Source: DASPKS01 sp035628035 (GTDB lineage: Bacteria; Bacteroidota; Rhodothermia; Rhodothermales; Rubricoccaceae). Taken from it: DNA of 12,128 nt. Below the pieces are notes generated by a model. It had not been told where the DNA came from. It made no database searches and was given only the letters and a program-made list of their open reading frames with translations. This document shows, one piece after another, positions 7,360 through 12,128 of the stretch (positions are counted from its first letter, which is position 1; each line of letters begins with the position of its first letter). The position numbers and the translations under genes are program-made. The stretch is from contig DASPKS010000010.1 in NCBI GenBank assembly GCA_035628035.1, positions 1 through 12,128 of the forward strand, read 5' to 3'.

Positions 7360-7389
7360 ATAATAGGGTAACACCCCGATATCCGTCAA
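7360..7389 (-). promoter_or_regulatory. Sigma70-like promoter of the repressor-receptor operon
   Basis: On the minus strand a TTGACG -35 box (7389-7384) is followed after 18 bp by a TATTAT -10 box (7365-7360). The predicted transcription start is near 7353, inside the proximal operator. The boxes are close to the classical sigma70 consensus rather than the TAnnTTTG form common in Bacteroidota. No other good promoter is seen before the downstream genes, so it probably drives all four. Confidence 0.7.
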
Positions 7390-7465
7390 GGGCTGGCGTG
7401 GCTCCGGATCGGCGAAACCGCGCTGCCTGCGCTTCTTGTCCCTTCCTCGCCGAGGGACTGCTCCC

Positions 7466-7489
7466 TGTAAGCGGCTGTAATCGCTTACA
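7466..7489. promoter_or_regulatory. Distal LacI-type operator: full palindrome plus extra half-site
   Basis: The palindrome TGTAATCGCTTACA (7476-7489) matches the proximal operator at 11 of 14 bases and has one mismatched pair. A half-site TGTAAGCG lies at 7466-7473, in the same orientation and 10 bp from the left arm; with the right arm CGCTTACA it forms a perfect 8-bp inverted repeat. The centre is about 134 bp upstream of the proximal palindrome, a spacing that would permit repressor looping. The site lies between the ispG stop and the repressor promoter. Confidence 0.7.
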
Positions 7490-7535
7490 CCTTTTCCCGG
7501 TCAGCCGCGGCCGAGGGGTACCCCGGAATGCCCTC

Positions 7536-8666
7536 TCAGGCCGGAGGGGGGCCCTCCCCTCCCGCCGCGCCGTCGCCCGTAGGAGGCTCCTCCCACTGCT
7601 CGATGAGCGCGATCACGGCGTCGGCGATCTCGTCCTGGTCGACGGTCCCGACGATCTCGCCGCGCTTGAAGAGGTGGGCGCGCCCGCGCCCGAGGCTCAC
7701 GCCGAGGTCGGCCCCGGCCGCCTCGCCCGGCCCGTTCACGGCGCACCCCATCAGGGCCACGCTGAGGTCCTTTGCGAACTTCCGCTGGTCGATGGCCGCC
7801 TCCACTTCCTCCACCACCGAGAAGAGATCGGCCGCGAGGCGCCCGCACGTCGGGCACGCGATCACGTTGACGCCGGGGCGGCCGAGCCGGAGGCTCTTGA
7901 GGATCTGGTGGCCCACCTCCACCTCGTGCACGGAGTCGGCGGCGAGGCTCACGCGGATGGTGTCGCCGATCCCGTCGGCGAGCAGCGTCCCGATCCCGAT
8001 GCTGCTCTTGATCGTCCCGTTGCGGACGGAGCCGGACTCGGTCACCCCGAGGTGGAGGGGAAAGTCGGTCCGCTCGGCGAGGAGCCGGTACGCCTGGATC
8101 ATGTAGTAGACGTCCGAGTGCTTCACCGAGATCACGACGTCCTCGAACCCCTCGCGCGCGCACACCTCCACGTGGCGCATGGCGCTCTCGTAGAGGGCCT
8201 CCGGCTGGGGGAAGCCGTACTTGTCGAGGATGTCTTTTTCGAGCGAGCCGGAGTTGACGCCGATCCGGATGGGGATCCCCTTCGCCTTCGCGGCGAGGAG
8301 CACCTCCCGCTCCCACTCCTCCTTCCCGATGTTGCCGGGGTTGATCCGCACCTTCGCCACGCCCGCCTCGACGGCCTTCAGGGCGTACTGGTAATTGAAG
8401 TGGATGTCGGCGACGATGGGGACGGGGCTCCCGCCGACGATCTCGGGGAGGGCGTCGGCGTCCTCGGGGCGCGGCACAGCCACGCGAACGATGTCGGCGC
8501 CGGCCTCGGCGAGCCGGCGGATCTCCGCCAGGCAGTTCTCGACGTCGTGTGTCTTCCCCGTCGTCATGGACTGGACAGAGATCGGCGCGCCGCCGCCGAT
8601 CTGGACAGGGCCGACGTGGACGGCGCGCGAGAGGCGGCGGGGGCGCTGCGGGGCCTGGGGCTGCAT
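7536..8666 (-). CDS. ispG: 4-hydroxy-3-methylbut-2-enyl-diphosphate synthase (IspG/GcpE)
   Basis: IspG converts 2-C-methyl-D-erythritol 2,4-cyclodiphosphate to HMBPP, the penultimate step of the MEP isoprenoid pathway, using a [4Fe-4S] cluster in the cytosol. The 376-residue protein has the N-terminal TIM-barrel signature (VQSMTTGKTHDVENCLAEI, GADIVRVAVP, VADIHFNYQYAL, VRINPGNIG) and the C-terminal cluster domain with CPTCGR and MGCAVNGPGEA. These supply the three cluster cysteines and the conserved glutamate, so it should be active. The length fits the compact two-domain bacterial form, without the large middle insertion seen in plants and many other Bacteroidota. ATG 8666 is preferred over a TTG one codon upstream; no Shine-Dalgarno site is visible. 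A low-complexity Gly/Pro tail (GDGAAGGEGPPPA) follows the conserved domain. The 86-bp gap to the upstream transpeptidase gene shows no clear promoter or terminator, so cotranscription with it is possible. Confidence 0.97.
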   Translation of the reverse strand: MQPQAPQRPRRLSRAVHVGPVQIGGGAPISVQSMTTGKTHDVENCLAEIRRLAEAGADIVRVAVPRPEDADALPEIVGGSPVPIVADIHFNYQYALKAVEAGVAKVRINPGNIGKEEWEREVLLAAKAKGIPIRIGVNSGSLEKDILDKYGFPQPEALYESAMRHVEVCAREGFEDVVISVKHSDVYYMIQAYRLLAERTDFPLHLGVTESGSVRNGTIKSSIGIGTLLADGIGDTIRVSLAADSVHEVEVGHQILKSLRLGRPGVNVIACPTCGRLAADLFSVVEEVEAAIDQRKFAKDLSVALMGCAVNGPGEAAGADLGVSLGRGRAHLFKRGEIVGTVDQDEIADAVIALIEQWEEPPTGDGAAGGEGPPPA

Positions 8667-8752
8667 CAAAACGGGGGCTGGGCGACCGGGCGTGCTACGA
8701 GGCCGCGCGGCGCCGGTTCAGGGCCGCTTCCCCAAGAGCACGAGAAGATGCC

Positions 8753-9715
8753 TCAGCGGCCGCGCTGGGCGCGCTGCTGGCGCTGCCGGTCGAAGAACCG
8801 CTGCTGCTCCGTCCCCGGCGGCACGCTGTACGGATCGTCGGGGAGCTCGACGATGCGGAGCGCCGGCCCGGCGCCGGTGTGTACGAACCGGCGCGGCGGG
8901 CCCGCCGGCTCCTCCCCTTCGCCGAGGACGAGGACCGTCGTGCCCTGCCGGAGGATCCGCCCGCCCATCTGGCCGCGCCCGGCCGTCGTCACCCAGGGGT
9001 CGACCCAGTTGTAGATCCACTGCGCGTCGGCCATGATGAGGCGGACGCAGCCGTGGCTGGCCGGCGCCCCGATGGGCATGGAGTACTGGTGGAGGTGGAT
9101 GCCTTCGGCGTGGTCGATGTTCGAGACCCATCGCATCTCCCACCGCTCGCCGGGCGGGCTGAGCGACGACACGCGGAAGGGCGTCTGCCAGTTCACGTTG
9201 TACCGCCCCCCTGGCGTCGGCGAGCCCGACGCGCCGGTGTTGATGAGGCCCCAGCGGACGAGCCGCCCGTTCGCGTACGCCGCCCACGACTGCACCCCCT
9301 TGTGGAGGATGAGGAGTTTGTCGAAGCCCTCGGCCCCCGGGTAGGAGCGCGGGAACGGAGCGTAGGCGCGGAAGTCGAGGTCGTAGTGGCTCGGGAGGAT
9401 GATCGTGTCGCCGATGGCGAGGTCGCCGATGCGGAACCCGTTGAAGAACTCGACGGCGCCGGTGAGCATCCGCCGGCCTTCGTTGACGTCGCCGCGACCC
9501 ACCTCGCGGTAGAGCTCCATCCGGCCCAGCACCGAGTTGTTCATCGGGTGGCGGACGACGTGGTAGCGGAACGTCACCTGGGGGATGAAGTCGAGGCTGT
9601 CGCGGTGCTGGTAGAGCAGCGCGCCGATCTCGTCCTGGTCGTAGAACTGGGCGCGGGCGGGGCCGGCGGCGAGGGCGGCCAGCACGAAGGCGAAAGCGAA
9701 CAAACGGGCGTACAT
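8753..9715 (-). CDS. Secreted L,D-transpeptidase-like (YkuD-domain) protein
   Basis: The 320-residue protein has a signal peptide (residues 1-22, ending in GPARA before Q23) and a YkuD-type catalytic domain from about 130 to 265. The active-site signature is present: histidines at 207 and 209 followed by SHGCVR at 220-225, with C223 as the nucleophile. Enzymes of this family form 3-3 peptidoglycan cross-links, attach lipoproteins to the wall or trim such bonds, in the periplasm. The segment before the domain (residues about 45-110) contains a LysM-like GDLAIGDTIILP stretch, but I cannot confirm a LysM fold. The C-terminus is a Gln/Arg-rich tail. ATG 9715 directly precedes the signal peptide. 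The 76-bp gap to the upstream gene holds a short GC hairpin but no convincing promoter. The substrate and the exact reaction cannot be read from the sequence. Confidence 0.92.
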   Translation of the reverse strand: MYARLFAFAFVLAALAAGPARAQFYDQDEIGALLYQHRDSLDFIPQVTFRYHVVRHPMNNSVLGRMELYREVGRGDVNEGRRMLTGAVEFFNGFRIGDLAIGDTIILPSHYDLDFRAYAPFPRSYPGAEGFDKLLILHKGVQSWAAYANGRLVRWGLINTGASGSPTPGGRYNVNWQTPFRVSSLSPPGERWEMRWVSNIDHAEGIHLHQYSMPIGAPASHGCVRLIMADAQWIYNWVDPWVTTAGRGQMGGRILRQGTTVLVLGEGEEPAGPPRRFVHTGAGPALRIVELPDDPYSVPPGTEQQRFFDRQRQQRAQRGR

Positions 9716-9791
9716 CGGGAGCGAGGATCGTTCGGGGGGCCGGCGCGGGCCGGAAGATAGGAACGTGCGGAGGGGGGCCCGGCGTGTGCGT

Positions 9792-10991
9792 TTATTCCTC
9801 CCGCCAGCGCAGGCGGACGACGACGGGTCGGTGGTCGGAAAGCCGCACGTCGGGGACGCGGGCGGCCACGATCTCCCAGGCCGGGTCGGCCATCACGTAG
9901 TCGATGCGGACGAACGGCTTCCGCGAGTGGTAGGTGCGGCCGAGCCCGTCGCCGGCCACGCGGAAGGCGTCGCGGAGGCCGCGCGAGAGCCGGCGGTACG
10001 TCCACGTATCGGGGGTGTCGTTGAAGTCGCCGACGAGGAGGACCGGGAGCCGCTCGCGCGCGAGGGCGTCGGCGATCCGGTCCACGTCGCGCGCACGGAA
10101 GCGGTACGCGCTCCGGTACTGCCGGACATACGGGAGCCACGTCGTCGGATCGAGGAGGCGGAGGTCGTCCCTCCAGGGCTTCCGCTCGCCGAACGAGCGG
10201 AGGTGCACGTTGTAGAGGACGCCCTCGCGGCCCTGCCACCGGAAGCGCGTGCGGAGGCCGACGGACGTGTCGTCGTCCCCGCTGAGCCGGAGCGCGCGCT
10301 GCTCGATCACCTCGAAGCTGCCGACCCCCTCCCGCACGAGCAGCGGCACCTCGTTGGCGTTCCGCCGCCACCCCAGGTTGAACCCGAACTGCGCCGGGAT
10401 CTCGACGCGGTACGGGAGGCGCTCGGCGACGGCCCGCACCTGCACGTCGAGGTGGGCGGGGCGGCCCGGCTCGGTAGCGGTCACCCACGCGTCCTGCATG
10501 GCGAGCACCGTGGGCCCCTCCGCGCGCACGACGGCCACCATCGCTTCGCCGAGGGCCCGCTCGCTCGGCCCGACCGTCGGTACGTTGAACGTCATCACGA
10601 CGAGGTCGCCGGCGGCGGGCACGGGGCGCGCGCGGAGCCGCTCGGGCGGCGAGAGCCGCCACAGAATGAGAACGAGGGCGACGAGGTGGGCGAGCAGCCA
10701 CCCCTTCCGCCGCCCGGCCAGCGGGACGGCGGCGGCGAGGGCGACAGGGACGGCGAGGTAGGGCAGCGCGATGGCCACGAGCTGGGCCCACCAGAAGGGG
10801 CCTGGGTGGAGCCACCGCGCGGCCAGGCCCACCCCCGCCGCGAGGAGCAGCGGCACGTCCACGAGGAGGAAGAGCGCCCAGAGCACCCGCCCGGCGCGGC
10901 TACGGCGCGTCGGGTGGGGCGGGGCCGACAGCGCCCGCGCAGGCTCCGCCGGCGGCGCACTCGGGGCCGGGCTAGGAGCGACTGGCGTCAT
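9792..10991 (-). CDS. Membrane-anchored endonuclease/exonuclease/phosphatase-family protein
   Basis: The 399-residue protein has a Pro/Ala-rich cytosolic leader (1-30), then three hydrophobic segments at about 34-60, 66-92 and 97-112, then an endonuclease/exonuclease/phosphatase (EEP) domain from about 128 to the end. Conserved EEP motifs are visible: TFN (N136), YNVHLRS (N261, H263), GDFNDTP (D322, N324), RIDYV (D364) and SDHRP (D386, H387). The metal-binding QE position reads Q166-D167, an aspartate for the usual glutamate. Family members cleave phosphodiester or phosphomonoester bonds in nucleic acids, inositol phosphates or lipids; the substrate here is unknown, and the topology suggests an envelope-facing one. 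The ATG at 10991 lies inside the preceding rhomboid-like gene, a 20-nt overlap suggesting coupled translation. From memory, rhomboid-rhomboid-EEP clusters recur in Bacteroidota, so the three may work together. Confidence 0.9.
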   Translation of the reverse strand: MTPVAPSPAPSAPPAEPARALSAPPHPTRRSRAGRVLWALFLLVDVPLLLAAGVGLAARWLHPGPFWWAQLVAIALPYLAVPVALAAAVPLAGRRKGWLLAHLVALVLILWRLSPPERLRARPVPAAGDLVVMTFNVPTVGPSERALGEAMVAVVRAEGPTVLAMQDAWVTATEPGRPAHLDVQVRAVAERLPYRVEIPAQFGFNLGWRRNANEVPLLVREGVGSFEVIEQRALRLSGDDDTSVGLRTRFRWQGREGVLYNVHLRSFGERKPWRDDLRLLDPTTWLPYVRQYRSAYRFRARDVDRIADALARERLPVLLVGDFNDTPDTWTYRRLSRGLRDAFRVAGDGLGRTYHSRKPFVRIDYVMADPAWEIVAARVPDVRLSDHRPVVVRLRWREE

Positions 10992-11850
10992 CGAGGATCC
11001 GCCGCTCTTCGTCGGTCAGCGACTCGTAGCCCTGCTCGAGGATCTTATCGAGGATGCGGTCGACCTCGGAGGGACCGCCTCGCGCCGGCTTGGGCCTCGG
11101 CGCGGCGCGGCGGCGCCGAGGGGGCGCCTCCTCCGGGGGCTCGGAGCGGCGCCGCGCGGGTGCCGCGCGCGTCGGCGCCGGGCGTGCACGGCGCGGGCGG
11201 AACAGCGGGCGGGCCCACGAGGCGAGGTCAAGGTCGCGCCGCTGGGCGAGCCCGAAAACGGCCCCCAGCCCCGCCGCGCCGAGGTGCGTGGCGTTCGGCG
11301 AGAGCAGCGCGTCGAGCACGACGAACCCGATGGCGACCCACTTCAGCGGCACCACGCCGATGAGGAACAGCCCGATCTCCTGCCGCGGGTTCACGGCGGC
11401 GACGGCGCACAGGAGCCCGAGCGCGGGGCCGAACGCGCCGGCGTAGGCGCCCGGCCGCCCGGCCAGCGCCAGCAGCACCGCTGCCAGCGCGCCGACGAGC
11501 GCCGCCAGCACGTACAGCCCGAACAGCCGGTGCGACCCGTATACCTCCTCGTACTCCCGCCCCAGCCAGTAGAGCCACAGCATCGCGAAGGCGAACGAGA
11601 CCAGCCCCCAGAAGTCGCCGACGGGATTGAAGAACGCGTACGTGAGGAGCGTCCACGGGCGGAAGGCCGCCGACGCATCTGTCTGGAGCGCCAGGGCCTC
11701 CGCGAGCGGCGCGGCGACCGCTGGCACGAACCGGAGCACGAGCCACGCCGCCGTCAGCACCACGTTCACCGTGAGCAGCAGGCGGAGCGCCCGGGGGAGC
11801 GCCCCGTACCACACGCGGAAGCGGAGCATCGGCGAGGCGGCGTCCGGCAT
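10972..11850 (-). CDS. Rhomboid-fold membrane protein lacking the catalytic serine
   Basis: The 292-residue protein has about six transmembrane helices in residues 20-202, in a rhomboid arrangement (FRPWTLLTYAFFNP; WLGREYEEVYGS; a late helix with NATHLGAAGLGAVFG). In active rhomboids the catalytic serine lies in a GxSG motif paired with a histidine in a later helix. Here the motif reads GAFG, with F140 at the serine position, while H189 is kept. The histidine and asparagine of the second helix are also absent. It is therefore probably a non-proteolytic pseudo-rhomboid. Residues about 209-258 are an Arg/Pro/Ala-rich linker. The C-terminal module at 261-290 (VDRILDKILEQGYESLTDEE) matches the short tail found on many Bacteroidota rhomboids. 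The gene starts 19 nt after the stop of an apparently active rhomboid and overlaps the EEP gene by 20 nt, suggesting one operon and perhaps a regulatory or client-binding partnership. Confidence 0.85.
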   Translation of the reverse strand: MPDAASPMLRFRVWYGALPRALRLLLTVNVVLTAAWLVLRFVPAVAAPLAEALALQTDASAAFRPWTLLTYAFFNPVGDFWGLVSFAFAMLWLYWLGREYEEVYGSHRLFGLYVLAALVGALAAVLLALAGRPGAYAGAFGPALGLLCAVAAVNPRQEIGLFLIGVVPLKWVAIGFVVLDALLSPNATHLGAAGLGAVFGLAQRRDLDLASWARPLFRPRRARPAPTRAAPARRRSEPPEEAPPRRRRAAPRPKPARGGPSEVDRILDKILEQGYESLTDEERRILDDASRS

Positions 11851-11869
11851 CAGAGGAAAGGCGGAGCGG

Positions 11870-12128
11870 TCAGGCGCGGCGGCGCGGGCTCCACGGGAGC
11901 CGCCCGCGCCAGTGCTGGATCAGGAGGAAGCCCGTGAGCATCCCGCCGAGGTGGGCGAAGTTCGCCACGCCCGCCTGCGTGCCGGTCACGCCCGCGTAGA
12001 GGTCGAGCGCGGCGAGCCCGAGCACGACCCAGCGGGCCTGGACGGGCACGAAAAAATAGAGGTAGATCGGCTCCCGCGGGTAGAGCAGCCCGAACGCCGC
12101 CAGGATGCCGAGCACCCCGCCCGACGCG
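11870..12128 (-). CDS. Rhomboid-family intramembrane serine protease, C-terminal part
   Basis: Only the last 85 complete codons are in the window; the 5' end lies beyond the right edge. The fragment opens with ASGGVLGI, the end of a GASG-type motif whose serine (codon 12122-12124) would be the catalytic nucleophile. Hydrophobic helices follow, including NFAHLGGMLTGFLLI, whose histidine completes the Ser-His dyad. Rhomboids cleave transmembrane segments of other proteins within the membrane. The protein ends in a short basic tail (SPRRRA) without the acidic module of its neighbour. Translation probably begins well upstream, so the ATG-like internal starts here are not real. The stop is 19 nt before the second rhomboid gene. 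Confidence 0.85.
   Translation of the reverse strand, partial: ASGGVLGILAAFGLLYPREPIYLYFFVPVQARWVVLGLAALDLYAGVTGTQAGVANFAHLGGMLTGFLLIQHWRGRLPWSPRRRA

Noticed and set aside
7438..7458. Hairpin GTCCCT / AGGGAC downstream of ispG, as a terminator
   Set aside because: It has a 6-bp stem and 9-nt loop but no T-tract follows on the minus strand, so it is not a convincing intrinsic terminator.
7515..7524. Palindrome GGGGTACCCC just after the ispG stop
   Set aside because: A 10-bp palindrome with no room for a loop. It is expected by chance in such GC-rich DNA, and no partner copy was seen.
7242..9014. 590-codon open frame on the plus strand
   Set aside because: It runs antisense through the repressor start, the regulatory region, ispG and the transpeptidase, with low-complexity composition and no family resemblance.
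9740..9759. GC hairpin (CCGGC-GCGG-GCCGG) and a TATCTTCC box upstream of the transpeptidase gene, as terminator and promoter
   Set aside because: The hairpin lacks a T-tract, and the box only weakly resembles the Bacteroidota -7 element with no -33 TTTG partner.
1..12128. tRNA, rRNA, CRISPR, insertion sequence or prophage content
   Set aside because: No cloverleaf, regularly spaced repeats, transposase or phage-like proteins were recognised on either strand.

Overview
All eight protein genes recognised here lie on the minus strand. The DNA is very GC-rich and third positions are strongly biased to G/C, so every real gene casts long open shadow frames on the other strand. Several features point to the phylum Bacteroidota, most likely a high-GC Rhodothermia-type lineage (Rubricoccaceae- or Salinibacter-like): a TonB-dependent receptor with an N-terminal carboxypeptidase-regulatory-like domain, a rhomboid ending in the short acidic C-terminal module common in that phylum, and the scarcity of Shine-Dalgarno sequences. 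The lineage is an inference from gene content, not a sequence match.

Read in the direction of transcription (high to low coordinates), the window opens with a rhomboid/hydrolase cluster. It holds the C-terminal part of an apparently active rhomboid protease (11870-12128), a second rhomboid-fold protein that has lost its catalytic serine (10972-11850), and a membrane-anchored endonuclease/exonuclease/phosphatase-fold protein that overlaps it by 20 nt (9792-10991). Next come a secreted L,D-transpeptidase-like protein (8753-9715) and ispG of the MEP isoprenoid pathway (7536-8666).

A 216-bp intergenic region (7320-7535) then carries a sigma70-like promoter and two LacI-type operator clusters. 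It drives a tight four-gene unit: a LacI/GalR-family repressor, a parvulin/SurA-like periplasmic lipoprotein, a TonB-dependent outer-membrane receptor, and a secreted protein with five acidic DGIDND-type repeats that runs off the left edge. Junctions are -1, +26 and +17 nt. The likely logic is that the repressor controls itself and an envelope module: the receptor, a chaperone that may help fold it, and a secreted or surface protein that may act with it. A sugar or related ligand is plausible for a LacI-family regulator, but the sequence does not identify the effector.

The most notable points are: (i) the repressor has no ATG, GTG or TTG codon that would include its DNA-binding domain, so it seems to start at CTG; (ii) both operator clusters share the same architecture of a full palindrome plus an extra half-site about one helical turn away; (iii) an active and a serine-less rhomboid sit in tandem; and (iv) acidic calcium-site-like motifs occur in both the receptor and its neighbour. 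I saw no RNA genes, CRISPR arrays, insertion sequences or prophage genes.
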